64,000 bases of DNA from Pseudocercospora fijiensis CIRAD86. Lineage: Eukaryota > Ascomycota > Dothideomycetes > Mycosphaerellales > Mycosphaerellaceae. The position numbers and the translations under genes were made by a program. The notes under the pieces are model-generated. The model ran no database searches and had not been told where the DNA came from. It saw only the letters and a list, made by a program, of their open reading frames with translations. The stretch is from assembly GCF_000340215.1 (NCBI RefSeq), contig NW_006921532.1, forward strand, positions 2,521,337 to 2,585,336, written 5' to 3'. Positions 21,767-34,244 of the stretch are shown here, piece by piece (position 1 is the first letter of the stretch; the number at the start of each line of letters is the position of its first letter).

Positions 21767-23036
21767 CTACACAAAGAAAGTCAAGACAAGAATGACAAAC
21801 GTCGTCAGAGATGATAGTCGGAGTGTTGATACTGCGGGTTGATGAGAGGCGGTCGAAGACGTCGCCACCGCAGACTCGACAAAAGTAGGTCCGCAGTTCA
21901 TCTGGACTTGTTCGGCAGCTGGGACGTAATCCGTGCTCAGAGGCTGGGAGGAATTGCCTGCTGTTTCGGCAAAGATCCTCATCGTGTTCTGGAGACATGG
22001 TGTGCATGCGGGTCGTGATCCTCCGGGTAACTGCACGCCGAGAGGGAGGTAGTATATGTAACTGCTCGCTGGAGCCGAGATGTTGGTTGCTGCATTGGCG
22101 TAGCAGTAGTTTCCGCTGGAGTCGGTGAGGCAGCCGGCGTGGTATAAGGCGTTGTAAGCTTTGAAGCCGTTGAAGGCTTGAGTGACCATCGGGTTCAGCA
22201 TTTGAAGATCCGGACCGCAATGGTCATTGGTTTGAATGTCTATTGCTAGCCCGGCCATGACGGCTGAGCACGTTTGAAAGTCGACTTGGCATGTTGCATC
22301 GAGTATTTGCGTGAGTCGGACCAAGGAGCTCGACGCAGTAAAGAAGCCATTCGAGGTCTGAAGGTTGAGGTATAGTCAGCGATGGTGTTGCATGAGTCAT
22401 GTGCTGCAGATGTCTCACCTGAAGGAGCAATGAAAACGGCAAGCAATCTTTAAATGTCTGGTTGTTGAGAAAGTTGGTGAAGAATGTCGGGCATGTGGTG
22501 GTCGTGAAGTTATTGCCCAGATTGGTATCAAATGGCTGAGGAAGAGCTGTGGCAGTGTCTGTGGCAGTCTGTACACTGCTTTCTGTTGCCGTAGCTGAGC
22601 TGGAGACGTCGCTGGGTCGAATGGTGGTTGAAGGCAAGGCAGACGAGCTGTCTTGATCTTGCCTTTTGTCTAACAGCATTCGAGGAAGCGGAGGTGGTGG
22701 GCTTCCATCAAACAGAAGCTCGCGTGGAAACACCTCAGTCGCGGCATAGACCTGGCCAGCATTGGTTCCTCGACAGAAGATGAGTAGGCAGAATATGAGC
22801 GAAAGTGTGAAGCTTTGCACAAAGCCGAGTGGTGGAATGATCCATCGATCACGAGCCAAATGTTTTGATTGATTTCGGCGATGCCCTTCGGGTCGTGACC
22901 GAAGATGGTTACACACATTCGTGTTGGGTTCATTCCAGCGCGGTTCCTGATGCCGACGGCAGCGCCATTGCCGCACAGCAGCAAGTGGGGTGCGTGTTGA
23001 GCTGCAGGACGAGAACGCGCATGTGTCCGTTGTCAT
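21767..23036 (-). CDS. Secreted or membrane-anchored fungal protein, DUF7729-like
   Basis: Two exons on the minus strand, 22419-23036 and 21767-22357, joined by a 61-nt GT-AG intron (22358-22418) in phase 0; 402 aa. A cytosolic basic N-terminus is followed by one hydrophobic span (around residues 68-88, in the context RDRWIIPPLGF...). A Ser/Thr-rich linker follows, then a Cys-rich domain with CPTFFTNFLNNQTFKDCLPF, LDATCQVDF, a CGPD motif, CLTDSSGNYCYANA, YYLPLGVQLPGGSRP and CTPCLQNTM. The C-terminus is hydrophobic (TTFVILVLTFFV), typical of a GPI signal. I recognise the Cys pattern as a widespread uncharacterised ascomycete family; its role is unknown. The start at 23,036 is the upstream ATG of the exon; a shorter start is possible. 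It borders the RIP block on its 3' side. Confidence 0.75.
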
Positions 23037-24516
23037 CGCACCTTGTCGGATGTGCTGTGTCGCGCTCGCATATCCAGTATGGTCCCGCAGGCTACAGGAT
23101 TTGTCTGTAGGAAGATGGTACAGTTGTTGTCTTGAACAGATAGTTCAACACAATGTTCGACGTGGATCTAGACCTCAGACCCAGGCACTGGATGGCATCC
23201 CTTGCTTGCTGTGTCGGAATACGGGCCGGGATGTTGACGGTTTCTTTCTTTGAACGTCGCTGTCGTCGTGCCTCGTGTGGCCGTCAGCAAGGTAGAATGT
23301 TCGAAGCAGAGTCGACGATATGGAGAAATGAAGATAGACAGCAGATGTAGGGTTGTTAATAAGAGGTTCGACACCTTTCTGCAGGTGAGTGCGGCAGGGC
23401 ACGGGTGCCTGCGAACGATTGGACTATGGAACTGATTGCACCACACCAAGGTGCTAGTCCGAGCGCCACGGGCGAGCGTACCAGCATACCACGAGGAGGG
23501 CATCGCTTTCGTGGCGCCCGCCAGCGGACTCGGGGAGTAAGGTAGAGAGTGAGCAGGGCAGGGCATTGACACGGTCTAGGCCTTGCCATGAACCATGGCG
23601 GAGCCACTCAATCATTTCGATAGATCAAATAATGCCTCCCAGATGCAGAGCCGGGGAGGTTGTCAAAGGAGGAGAGGAAAGCGGAGCGGAGCGGCTGAGG
23701 AGAAATTATTGGCAGCGTATGCTAGAATATGCATTGAGCCTCTAGTGTCCGTGGTTGTGCTTATGCTTCCGTCTTGGATGTGATAACTAATAACACTCCC
23801 GATGGTATGGCCGCAGCATGCAAGGTGCCGCGGACGCGGTGAAGCTGTGAGTGGAGTGGATGGAAGCACAAAGATTTATTGATTCTGTTCTCGTTCAATT
23901 GATATGAAGGCGGCCAATAAGCTAAAAGCGCCTCTCCCGTCTTATGCATGCAATGTAGCATGACATGCGCCTGGAAGGAAGACGTTTATTTCGTCCATCT
24001 TCGCTGAAGCATCCTTGTCCAATAGCCTACTATACTACTATTTAGTGTATACCTCAACACCATCATACCAGCTCGCTTGTGCTGCGTCTTCCCAGAACTA
24101 CCCGATGGCTTGCGCTGACAGTGGAGATTCTGAACTGTTCTGTCAAATACGGTAGTTCTATGGCCATTCAATCTCTGGCATTGACCACTTACGAGCCAAA
24201 GAGCAGCAGAAGCAATTTCTCGTCAGTGCTTTGTGCTGGCGCTTGGGGCAGCGCCGCAAACCTTCATATGCCTTCTAAGAAGTGACGTGTGTTCTACTGG
24301 ATGCGTGTCGCAGTCTTCAATTTCCTATTGCACCCAATGCACATGATCCCCAAATTCTACCCACCTTGACCAAGCAGTAAGCAGCAATATGAGTCTTTCA
24401 GCCCGGAGCGAGGAGGTGGAAGAAGACTCGAACCCATCTTGCAAAGCTCGTAGAAAGCTGCTGATAGCAATCTCTAAGCCTAAGAAGCTCCGCTCGACGG
24501 AAGGTATAGAATGCAT
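23037..24516. other. Intergenic region, no gene supported
   Basis: About 1.5 kb between the DUF7729-like gene and the SDR 3' end. Short frames overlap on both strands without domains, signal peptides or splice logic. It probably holds the promoter of the DUF7729-like gene. Confidence 0.6.
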
Positions 24517-25677
24517 TCACAATTTATTCCTTCTCTGCGCCGCGCTGTCCACTCGAACTCCTTCATCATCCTGCTCAGCGACAGAAAGATCCGGCATCTT
24601 CATCGGCATAATCCTCCTGGGTGTGCTTCCGGGTACCAGAGCGTACTTGCTGAAATCAGTGACCCCTTCATGCTCTCTCAAGAAATCCTCATCGAGCAAT
24701 GTCTTGCCATTGACATCCTGAGCTGGCGCATTGATAATGGCGAGAATGGCATCTGAAAAGATCTCCGGCTTCCTCAATTGTTTTCGACCTTCTTGAGGAG
24801 GCCATGAGCGTGAGTTCTGAGTCGCTGCCGAGTCGATTGCCTTCATCTTGTCAGCATAAACAAACGTTTGAAAGCACTTCATCACGCCCACACTTACCAC
24901 AGCAGGCCAAAGACTTGTAATAGCCAAACCCGTCCTCCCTTCCCTCTCCCAATCCACCGCAAGTCCTAGAGTAAGTGCACTCATTCCAAACTTGCCCTGA
25001 AAAAAAGAACTCATTAGCACAACCATCCCACCCAGCATATAGCTCAAAAAATCTCACTATAGCATAAGCAGCTTTCCCCTTCACAAACCTCGAATAAATC
25101 GGCGGACTAACAACTATAATCCTCCCCCTCTCCCTCCCCCCATCCGTACTCTTATAAAGATACGGCAAAGCAGCTTGCACAACCGCATACAAGCCCTCCA
25201 GATTAATCTGCTGCATTAACCGAAACCTCTTAAAATCCGTCCCTTCCACCGAACTCCACCAAATCGCCCCAGAATTATACACCACGACATCCACCCTGCC
25301 CCCAAACCTGTCCACTCCCTTCCGTACAGCTTCTTGAATCTGTTCATAAAACCTCACATCACAAGAAACAGCTTCCGCCTCGCCACCATATATCTCCGTA
25401 ATCTCTCTCGCAACGGTGTTGATAGTTGAAGAGAAAGAGTTAGGATCTGGGGGGAAAGGGTGACAGTTTTGGGGATTGGAGGTAGTTTTCGCCGAGACGA
25501 TGACTGAAGCACACACACACACAATTGTTTTAGTTTAATAGATATTTGTGAGGAGGTTGCATCTGATAATTTTTTTTTACCTCGGTATCCATTCCTCGCG
25601 AGATCGATTGCCACTTGTCTTCCTATTCCTCTTGAGGCGCCGATGACGAGAGCTACGGGTTTCGCTTTCGAGGACAT
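24517..25677 (-). CDS. Short-chain dehydrogenase, HSDL2-like
   Basis: Four exons on the minus strand: 25581-25677, 25058-25503, 24898-24996 and 24517-24840, with GT-AG introns and matching phases; 321 aa. The start chosen is the ATG at 25,677 (MSSKAKPVALVIGASRGIG); an in-frame ATG 22 codons upstream gives a longer leader unlike the family. The Rossmann motif GASRGIG lies at about residues 11-17, followed by PFPPDPNSFSSTINTV, an insertion typical of hydroxysteroid-dehydrogenase-like protein 2. NSGAIWW replaces the usual NAG-type motif. The active-site region has VVSPPIYSRFVKGKAAYAIGK, giving the Tyr-x-x-x-Lys pair. Downstream are GMSALTLGLA and a C-terminal FSDAILAIINAPAQDVNGK block ending with DDEG. 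HSDL2-type enzymes are NAD(P)-dependent and often peroxisomal, but the C-terminus RNKL is not a clear targeting signal. Substrate unknown. Confidence 0.85.
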
Positions 25678-26152
25678 TGTGAGAGGGAAAGAGAGGAGAA
25701 TTATCAAAGGTCTACTGAAATAAAGATGGAATGCTAATGACAAGTGACGGTGGGCTCAAATTATTATATGCAATGCCTAGTCCTCGTCTACTAATCGTGA
25801 GCATTGCTCGATCCGAGGTTTTGGGCTTTGGTGGAAGCGGAGAACTCTAGTACCACCTTGATAGGTGATCACGTGGAAGGTCAAGTCAAGGGCATGCGAT
25901 GGCGAGAGGACCGCAGAGAAAGAGATGAAAACAGCATCAGTGTTTAACGAATTCTTTCTTTGGTTTCAGAATTGTCAAATACTACAGTTACACAGAAGTC
26001 TTTCGTGAAACCCATGAATCCCCATGCTGATGCTTTCTCTTTCGCATCTTAGTCCAGACTCAGAAACGCCTGTAGCTTTCTTGTCTAGCCGTTATGCCAA
26101 AATCGCGTCATCCGTAAACACATTACAAGGCAACTCTGCTAAAGCGAAGCAA

Positions 26153-28261
26153 TTAGTCGACCTCCTCCATCGCGCTCTCAGTGGCACCGTCTGCTGGTGC
26201 AGCAGCTGGTGCGGCAGCCTCCTCGGCAGTCTCGACGTCCTCGTCGACGTTGAGGCCGAGGGAGACGAGCTTGTGAATGCGCTCGGCGTAGTTAGCTGGC
26301 TCATCAATAGTGAAGCCAGAGACCAGCAGCGAGGTCTCGTAGAGAAGGGTGGTAATACTCTTGACGGTGCTGTCGTTCTCGCCGTCAGTCTCAACCTTCT
26401 TCTTGAGCTCCTTGATGATCGGGCTCTTGGGCGAGATCTCGAAGGTCTTCTTGCTGCTCATGTAGCTGGACATGGACGTGTCACGGAGAGCCTGAGCCTT
26501 CATGATACGCTCCATGTTGGCAGACCAACCGAACTGGCCGGTACGGATAGCACAAGGCGAGCCGACAAGCTTGTGAGAGACGACAACCTTCTCGACCTTG
26601 TCACCAAGAACGTTCTTGAGCGACTTGGCGAGAGCCTCATACTCCTTCTCCTCCGTCTCGCGCTGCTTCTTCTCTTCCTCAGTCTCCTCAAGCTCGAAGT
26701 CCTTAGTGATGTCGACAAGCTTCTTGCCGTCATACTCCTTGAGCTGGGTGAAGGCGTACTCGTCAATTGGATCAACGAGGAAGAGGACCTCAAAGTTCTT
26801 GGCCTTGAGGGCGTCAAGGAATGGCGATTTCTCAACAGCCTTGATGGACTCGCCGGTGATGTAGTACATCTGCTTCTGGTGCTCTGGCATGCGGGTGACG
26901 TAGTCGGCGAGGGAGGTAGTCTCCTCGGTGGACTTGGTGGAGTTGTAGCGGAGGAGCTTGGCAAGAGCCTGGCGGTTCTGGGTGTCCTCGTGGATACCGA
27001 GCTTGATGTTCTTGCTGAAAGCACTGTAGAACTTGTCGAACTGCTCCTTGTCTTCGGCAATCTCCTGGAAGAGCTCGAGAGTCTTCTTGACAATGTTCTT
27101 CTTGATGACCTTCATGATCTTGTTTTGTTGGAGAGTCTCACGGGACAGGTTGAGTGGGAGATCCTCAGAGTCGACGACACCCTTGACGAAGGAGAGCCAC
27201 TCTGGGACGAGATCGGTGGCATCATCAGTGATGAAGACACGGCGTACGTAGAGCTTGATATTGTTCTTAGTCTTCTTCGTCTCGAAGAGGTCGAATGGTG
27301 CGCGCTTTGGAACGAAGAGGATGGCGCGGAATTCGAGCTGACCCTCAACGGAGAAGTGCTTGACTGCGAGGTGATCTTCCCAGTCATTGCTGAGCGACTT
27401 GTAGAAGGCGCCGTATTCTTCTTGCGAAATGTCTTGTGGGTTACGAGTCCAGATGGGCTTGGTCTTGTTGAGCTCTTCCTCCTCAATCTTGGACTCCTTG
27501 ATCTTCTTGGTCTTCTTCTCCTTCTTCTCCTCTTCCTCGTCGTCAACTTCCTCGACCTTTGGCTTGTTGTCGGCGTCCTCTTCCTTGGTCTCCTCGGCCT
27601 CCTCATCAGGCACCTCCTTCTCGGTCTCCTTGAGCACGTGGAGGTAGATTGGGTAGGAGATGAATTCGGAGTGCTTCTTCACAACTTCCTTGATCTTGCT
27701 CTCGTTCAGGTAGTCAGTCTGCTCATCCTTGAGGTGGAGAATGATCTTGGTGCCACGGCCGAGTGGCTCGCCGTCGGTGTCTTGGGAGATGGAGAAAGTG
27801 CCACCAGCGGAAGACTCCCAGATGTACTGCTCGTCATCGTTGTGCTTTGAGACGACGGTCACGCGGTCTGCGACAAGGTATGCGGAGTAGAAACCGACAC
27901 CGAATTGACCAATCATGGAAACATCAGCGCCAGCGGAGAGGGCCTCCATGAACTGCTTGGTGCCAGAGCGGGCGATGGTTCCGAGGTTGTTGACAAGGTC
28001 GGCCTTGGTCATACCGATACCAGTGTCGCGGATGGTGAGGGTCTTGGCCTCCTTGTTGGGGATGAGGTCGATGCGCAGGTCCTTGCCGGAGTCGAGCTTG
28101 CTGGGATCTGATAGAGCTTCATAGCGGATCTTGTCTAGTGCATCGGAGGAGTTGGAGATGATTTCTCGCAAGAAGATCTCCTTGTTGCTGTAGACGGTGT
28201 TGATGATCAAGGACAGAAGCTGCGAGATCTCCGCCTGGAACTCGAATGTCTCGGACGACAT
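26153..28261 (-). CDS. hsp90: Cytosolic heat shock protein 90
   Basis: Single coding exon of 702 aa on the minus strand. The frame is open further upstream, but the family start is the ATG at 28,261 ([12 protein letters not shown]). The N-terminal ATPase domain has [22 protein letters not shown] and [16 protein letters not shown] charged Glu/Lys linker (about residues 215-265) follows. The middle domain carries FNLSRE-type sequence ([12 protein letters not shown]), and the dimerisation domain ends in the MEEVD motif that binds TPR co-chaperones. This is the ATP-driven chaperone for kinases and other clients. A plausible 5'-UTR intron ends just before AATCAAAC (minus strand, near 28,310). A perfect GAA-nn-TTC heat shock element core lies about 390 bp upstream. 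The intact frame and full conservation make this a very secure call. Confidence 0.98.
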   Translation of the reverse strand: MSSETFEFQAEISQLLSLIINTVYSNKEIFLREIISNSSDALDKIRYEALSDPSKLDSGKDLRIDLIPNKEAKTLTIRDTGIGMTKADLVNNLGTIARSGTKQFMEALSAGADVSMIGQFGVGFYSAYLVADRVTVVSKHNDDEQYIWESSAGGTFSISQDTDGEPLGRGTKIILHLKDEQTDYLNESKIKEVVKKHSEFISYPIYLHVLKETEKEVPDEEAEETKEEDADNKPKVEEVDDEEEEKKEKKTKKIKESKIEEEELNKTKPIWTRNPQDISQEEYGAFYKSLSNDWEDHLAVKHFSVEGQLEFRAILFVPKRAPFDLFETKKTKNNIKLYVRRVFITDDATDLVPEWLSFVKGVVDSEDLPLNLSRETLQQNKIMKVIKKNIVKKTLELFQEIAEDKEQFDKFYSAFSKNIKLGIHEDTQNRQALAKLLRYNSTKSTEETTSLADYVTRMPEHQKQMYYITGESIKAVEKSPFLDALKAKNFEVLFLVDPIDEYAFTQLKEYDGKKLVDITKDFELEETEEEKKQRETEEKEYEALAKSLKNVLGDKVEKVVVSHKLVGSPCAIRTGQFGWSANMERIMKAQALRDTSMSSYMSSKKTFEISPKSPIIKELKKKVETDGENDSTVKSITTLLYETSLLVSGFTIDEPANYAERIHKLVSLGLNVDEDVETAEEAAAPAAAPADGATESAMEEVD

Positions 28262-28652
28262 GCTGGGCGATGTGTGTGGTGTGCGCTTGTGGTGGGAGTG
28301 TTTGATTCTGCAATGATGGTCAGTGAAGTGCTCTTGGTGGGCGACAAGTGTGCGTTTGGTCGAGCGTGGAGCGTTGAGCAGGCTGCACTGTCGCTGAAGA
28401 GATTGCTCTGGCAACCAACGGCGGCGTCGACAAACGCTCAATGGCGGAGGCGGAGGGCTGACTTACAGATGGGACTGTCTAGAAGTGAAGTGGTCAAAGT
28501 ACGCGCGGATGCAAGACCTGTGTTGCTGATGTGCAGTGGTCGGGGTATCTCAAAGTTCGAAGTGTGGTGGAAGAAGATCAAGTTCTGCAGCTGATATTTC
28601 TGTTGCTCAGACGCACAAGCACCTTCCTTCCGCGCTGAGCTTCGTTCTTGCC

Positions 28653-28662
28653 AGAAGCTTCC
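28653..28662. promoter_or_regulatory. Candidate heat shock element upstream of hsp90
   Basis: AGAAGCTTCC contains inverted GAA/TTC units spaced by two bases, the Hsf1 core pattern. A further TTC lies nearby on the plus strand. It lies roughly 390 bp upstream of the hsp90 ATG, in the expected promoter range. Binding is inferred, not shown. Confidence 0.45.
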
Positions 28663-28699
28663 AGCGCAGGCACGACCGCCAAGGCCTAAGAAGAGCTTG

Positions 28700-29990
28700 G
28701 TCTCGGCCTGAGCCGACGGAGCCTCAAAATTAGTAGATGCTGACGCTGCCACCGAACAGTATAGAATTTCGTCCGACTCATGCATTCTTCTTGCTTGACA
28801 TTGCTACTTCTTCCATCGGATTCTCAAGCACATCCCGAATGGCGCGTTGGTCCCGACCGACTTCTACCATGTGCGGAAAGCACTCGAAGTCCTCCGACTT
28901 GCTCAGGAGATCTTCAAAACATGTGCTATAACTCCGTGATGCGCACGTAATCCAAGTATTCACCTTAGGCAGAGGTCACATAGTTGCGGTTCGAACTAAT
29001 GACCGATCACAGAGTCTGAGTTGTTCTCGAGCTCGCTACAGGCCAACAGACACCTTCTACACACCTCGTCGCAAGCTCCTCGAGTTACTACTAATTGCTA
29101 CGCTCGACCAAATCCCCCGTTCAACCACCACGTGACTCCCCGGAGTTTGAAAGCTGAAGATCTGAATGGCTGAATTCTACAGAACTGCTGGGACGGCAGA
29201 ACTCGACCTCCGAAGACAGAGCTTAGGCTTAGGCCTCATGCAAACCTCTCACCTCCTTCCAGAGATACTGCTACGACGACACGACAACGACAGCGCTGGC
29301 GACAAAGCCCGGTATAAGCCGACCGAACAAGAGTACCTCGCTACACCCGAATCGGGACTGCGGCTGCGCATTAAGGCGGTATAAGGCGGAAGCTTCGCTC
29401 GCACTTTGTAGGCACGCGGAGCCGCCTACAAGCACATATTTTGATTTTGACCAATCATAGAGCGCTAAGAAATCGACTTCAAACACCTTGGAAGGTTACT
29501 GCTCCACCCAAATTCTGGCCAGTAGGGATCTCTGCCAATTGAAATCGCCTTTTGCCTGGTCAAGCTTGAGCGATTTAGTCCTCCGAAACAGATACTCCGA
29601 CGTGTTCAGACGTTGTAGCATAACCCTACGAGCGGGTTGACCTCAGCTACCTAACTTTTGCTACGCTTTGGGAGGTACCAGAGGTCGCCCGCTTCGCGAA
29701 TGATCGTTGATCTCGGGGCCTATCGCTGATACGAATAATCTAAGCCCCACTCCGCGCGGAATTCCGATAGTCCGCAGGCTTGCTATAATCCATGATGAGC
29801 ACACTTTAGGGCCTGTTCTCTTTCAGCTGCACCTCCACTGCAGGTCGTGGCACCTAGTATAGATTGAATTGGCACCAAACCAGGGCAGCATCAGCTATCT
29901 ATCCCCTGTCAGAACTCGTACCTGCTCGGCGTTCGTCGGCAAAACTAGGATGTCGACTAGAGCGGTGATCTGATTGCACGAATCGATCAG
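28700..29990. other. Region upstream of hsp90, no gene supported
   Basis: Beyond the hsp90 promoter there is ordinary-composition DNA to about 29.99 kb with only short open frames and no recognisable domain. A short palindromic stretch (GTAGGC ... GCCTAC, near 29,410-29,430) is visible. Composition shifts to the RIP type near 29,990. Confidence 0.55.
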
Positions 29991-31640
29991 ATTTAAGCCG
30001 TATGTAGCGTTTAATAGCAATTCTTGCTCTACTTTAGTTCGTCGGACTTAACTAAGGAATTCGTTAAGGGGATAGACCTTTAGCGCTATCGCTTCTAATA
30101 GGCTATATAGTATGTACCTTTATATAACGTACCTGTTCGCTTTTTGAAGTTTTAGTAGTAGTTGTCCTTTATAGAATGCAACGAGAGCTAGATACTAGTT
30201 ATATAGGCGCCTATATCTACTAGTAGTAGTGCCTATATAGGGCTTAGTAGGTAGATTTTACACTTCCCTAAGAATACGATAGATTCTTTACTTTCTACTA
30301 TTGCTAATAATAGCAATAACGAGGTATATATATACTACGATATACGCTATAAAATTATTAAGATACGGCGCTTTAATTTGCCGTAAAAATTATTTCGATC
30401 TAATACCTCCTCGTTAAATAATAAATCGCGCAATTACTATAACTAAATCTACTCCTTAAGCTACCTCCGACGATACCTAGTTAGTACCTACTAGTATACT
30501 ATCCGCTATATAGGTCGCCTTAATAGATAGCTAGCTTATTAATACTTAGGAAAATATTAGAGAGATTAGGAATATTACTACCCTATTATCTATAGGATAA
30601 TATAGAGATCTAAGGCCGGTTCTAGTAATAAGGATACCTCTTCTAATAAAGAAGGTCCTAGTCGACTTATTTAGATAGCTAAGATAGAACAAATCCTCCT
30701 CGAGAACTTAACTCTTTAAATAGACCTTAATAACTACTATAACAGTTAATTAAAGCTATAGGCTCGCGAGGATATATTATCTAACGTATCTCGTTAAGTA
30801 AAGTAGTCTATCTCTTCAAGTTAGAAATAGTACTATACGAAGATACTATTCTATAAGGCTCTTTACGCTACCTCTATAGCTCTTAAATACGAGTCTAGCT
30901 TTAGTATTAGCTGTAATGCTAGTAGTACTATTACTACTATTAACTAACTCCTTTATAAATTATATAGAAGGACTACCTTACTAAGAAGGTCTATAAGAAC
31001 GCAAAGCCTCTAAGAGATTACCCTATACTATACGTTGCCCTCTACGCTAAAATCTATAGTAATAAGACCGCTATAAGTAAGGCTTCTAAGGGCGGCACTA
31101 GTATCTTAAAGAAACGACTATCTACTAAAGCTAATATTAAAATAAGAAGCTTCCTTTTATTAAATAATAGCTTAGCGGCCCTATTATAGCTATTATCGGT
31201 ATACGTATACTCGCGGCGGTCTAACTCTTCTTTATCGTATTACGCTATAGTAATATAGCTTACGAGGGCGGCTATATACTACTAGATACTAGTATTTATT
31301 ATAGAGGGTCGGTTTTGCTTAGTATACTACTAGGACTTATTAAGTTAAAGAAGGTACTAAGAATACTATCGACGAAGAAGCGACGGTATATCTAAGTAAT
31401 ATTATAGGTTATATAGGGATACTATATAATATAGTAGTAGGAGGTTAAATTCTACCCGAAGGTATATAGCTCGAAATTAGGCTTCTATACGCTAAGGCCT
31501 TATATAAACTACGACTATAGGTCGCAATACTCTACTATACTAGTAAGATATATACGGAGTGCTCGAGTTTATCGTAGGTTCTTACCGTTAGTAATATCTT
31601 AGAGATAGTCTATAATATTAAATTATAGCGATCCTATAGA
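29991..31640. repeat. RIP-mutated repeat block, family not identified
   Basis: About 1.65 kb of TpA-rich, stop-filled DNA with sharp composition edges against normal sequence. A partial inverted repeat occurs near 30,200-30,240 (TATAGGCGCCTATAT context). No transposon domain could be read. The right edge lies about 320 bp upstream of the P450 start. Confidence 0.7.
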
Positions 31641-31963
31641 CGGGATAATCGGTCTGTATTAGACGTTGGTCCTGGTAGTCCTAGCGATTAGGTCGATCGA
31701 GTAGATGCGATCGAGTGGTCTGGCCGAGTTGTCTTGGCAGTTGTCAAGATATCGAAGCCTGGGGTTGTTGTATTCTGGTGAGGGTCTTACCAAACCCCGA
31801 AGCGTTTGAATCTATACGTTCCGGGGAGGAAGGGCAGCATAGGTACACGTACGGGGGCCCCGAGTTGAACAGGAGTACGTTCTGCCAGTACGTCTTATAA
31901 AGTCCTGTCTCTTCCAAAAGCTCGGATCTGCCCATCTCTGCCTTTCCTTCTCCGCCCTAAGAG

Positions 31964-33496
31964 ATGCCTCCACTCATACCCTTTTCACGTCTCAGCTGGA
32001 GCTGTCTTTCAGCTCTCAGCTGCAAGATCCTCCTCAACCTTCTCATCCTCACTTTGATGTCCTTACTGTGGCAAGTCACTTACTCCCTCCTATTTGACCC
32101 TCTTCGCAATATTCCTGGCCCTGTCCTTGCAAAATGCTCCTCGCTCTGGCTACGCTACCAACGCTGGCATGGTCAACTCTCCCTCACGGCCGACTCTCTT
32201 CTTGCCAAATACGATACCTCCATTCTTCGCTTGAGTCCGGACTTGGTCTTGATTAACGACTCCGAAGCTGTGGAAAAGGCTTTCAACCGGAGAGATCTCG
32301 ATACGTCGCCGGAATCGATTCGTGCTTTGAGAGTAGGAGGACATGATTGGACTGTGACCTATCCGCAGTATGGCGTTGCGAGACAAAGGCGGCATCCTGT
32401 CATGATTGCAAGTACGACGAAGAACTTAAAAGCTCGGCATGATGTCTGGAGGGAGAACGTTCTAAAGATGGTCACGGATATCGACAGAAGCCAGGGAGAG
32501 AGGAGCGAGGATATCGTGAGACATTTGAGGATCTGTACGTTGAAAAGCTCGCAGGTCTTGATCGGAGGTCCTGGAGTGCAATTGGAGACAGAAGAGTTTC
32601 CGAGGATTGTGGGAGAGTATAATTTCCTTGTAGTATGGAGACTGTGTTTGCCAGAGTGGACATTTGAGTGGTTGAAGCATTTTTCACTCTTGGAGCGAGT
32701 TTGGTACCGAGTGAGATCCAGCGACATGTTGTTTGACCTTGGAGTGGATATTTGTCGGCAAGCCGAAGTCAACCGGGATGTTGAGGCGCCTAATGCTGCA
32801 CCGAATGTTTACGAACTCTGTGTCGATCCTGATGCGAAATACCCAGCCCAATCTTGGACCAAAAACGAATTAGGCGCTGAGATGGCTGGACAAGTTCTCG
32901 CAGCTACCGAAACGACGTCTTCGGCATTGGCATTCATCTACTACGAGTTAGCCAAGAATGCAAGGCTACAGCAGGAGCTATATCAAGAATTGGCGAGAGC
33001 CGACACGGACGAAGAGCTGGACTCTCTGAAATTGCTCGACGCGTGTATCAAAGAAGGCCTCCGCTTTCGACCTCCCGTGGCGCTGACAGGCAGCCGACTG
33101 GTTCCTGCAGGTGGTGTGGAGGTGTGTGGCCACTATCTGCCTGAAGGTACCGTGATAACCACACAATCACTCTCCATGAGCAGGCAGCGACGCGATCTAT
33201 TCCCGGACTACGACACATACAATGCACAGCGTTGGCTCATAGAGGATGGAAAGAGTGCGGAGAGAAAGCGTCTTCTCGTGCCGTTCGGTGTTGGATCTCG
33301 AAGGTGCCCTGGTGGGAACATGGCCCTGTATCAGATGCGCATGATTCTTTATCATACGATTCGAGCCTTTGACGTTCGACTTGCACCGGAGACGACGCCC
33401 GAGAAGATGGAGCCCTTCGAGGCCAATGGCTATCGGTCGAGGCACGATAGATGCGACTTGATTTTTGTTCCACGAAGCGTTGGAGGTGGAAAGTAA
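31964..33496 (+). CDS. Cytochrome P450 monooxygenase, intronless
   Basis: Single exon, 510 aa, starting at the first in-frame ATG (MPPLIPFSRLSW). A hydrophobic anchor spans residues about 15-45 and a proline-rich hinge (LRNIPGPVLAK) follows, as in ER-bound class II P450s. The I-helix reads AGQVLAATETTSSA, with the acid-Thr pair. The ExxR motif is KEGLR (Glu364, Arg367). The heme loop is FGVGSRRCPGGN with the Cys thiolate at residue 448. All key residues are intact. The overall style resembles fungal benzoate-hydroxylase/pisatin-demethylase-type families, but I cannot name a CYP family. Fungal P450 genes usually have introns; none is visible here. No secondary-metabolite backbone gene is within the window. 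It lies just downstream of a RIP block, suggesting an accessory or laterally moved gene, though that is inference. Confidence 0.9.
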   Translation: MPPLIPFSRLSWSCLSALSCKILLNLLILTLMSLLWQVTYSLLFDPLRNIPGPVLAKCSSLWLRYQRWHGQLSLTADSLLAKYDTSILRLSPDLVLINDSEAVEKAFNRRDLDTSPESIRALRVGGHDWTVTYPQYGVARQRRHPVMIASTTKNLKARHDVWRENVLKMVTDIDRSQGERSEDIVRHLRICTLKSSQVLIGGPGVQLETEEFPRIVGEYNFLVVWRLCLPEWTFEWLKHFSLLERVWYRVRSSDMLFDLGVDICRQAEVNRDVEAPNAAPNVYELCVDPDAKYPAQSWTKNELGAEMAGQVLAATETTSSALAFIYYELAKNARLQQELYQELARADTDEELDSLKLLDACIKEGLRFRPPVALTGSRLVPAGGVEVCGHYLPEGTVITTQSLSMSRQRRDLFPDYDTYNAQRWLIEDGKSAERKRLLVPFGVGSRRCPGGNMALYQMRMILYHTIRAFDVRLAPETTPEKMEPFEANGYRSRHDRCDLIFVPRSVGGGK

Positions 33497-33571
33497 GGTA
33501 GCGGTAAATAGCCAGCACCGTAGTGGTTGTCGCGTGGTCGCAAATATAGGTGCCGAAGAATGAACCTCAGA

Positions 33572-33632
33572 GCGGGGCGGGGCGGGGCGGGGCGGGACGT
33601 CTCCGCTGGCGTGGCGTGGCGTGGCGTGGCTC
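33572..33632. repeat. GC-rich pentanucleotide microsatellites
   Basis: About five GGGGC-type units are followed after a short gap by four GTGGC units, just 3' of the P450 gene. Both are simple slippage repeats on the same strand. Confidence 0.9.
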
Positions 33633-34244
33633 AGGAATGTCGGTACGCAAGACATCGATAGCTTCTTGGCCTTGCCCACAAGACTTGTACCTTGTTGTCG
33701 TCCTCGAGCGCAGAAGTCATGAAGATCTGAATGATGACTAAGCTATGCGCAAAACACAGGGACCAGGATGCGAAGAGGCGATGTCTTGGTTGGCCCAGGC
33801 GACGAGTGTTGTGTCCGTGCGGCAGCCTGCACCTCAGAGTCTCCGACGAAGCTGACCGCCAGCGAAAGCGACAGCAGGAAACAGGCAGGCACACATGCAT
33901 GCTTGGCTTCAGAACCACAACCACAACCACAACCACTGTTGCCGTGCCGAACTGCATCTTTGCCTACTCTCGCAACCTCCTCACCGCTCGCAATCGTTCA
34001 GCAGCATCATCATTGCTAGACGAGGCATTGCCGACGATGTCGCATTGATACCGTTCCAACCCCACCATACAGCTATCGTCGACCGCTTTGACGCGAGTAC
34101 ATCATCACTTGATCGCACACATGGCCGCATGAAAGCCCCCTATACCGGTAATTCGCATAGCGCCTCGAGCGCATCGTCCATTTTGACGGGACACTTTCTA
34201 TCCGAGGTCGTCGCGGACGGCGGACGACGAACGACGAGGTCCAG

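Noticed and set aside
26500..27606. Ser/Arg-rich minus-strand frames over hsp90
   Set aside because: Frame-shifted shadows of the hsp90 coding sequence.
26024..27850. A 608-codon plus-strand open frame
   Set aside because: It is the antisense of hsp90. Its Leu/Glu/Val-rich sequence is the mirror of the conserved chaperone, which has all family motifs on the minus strand.
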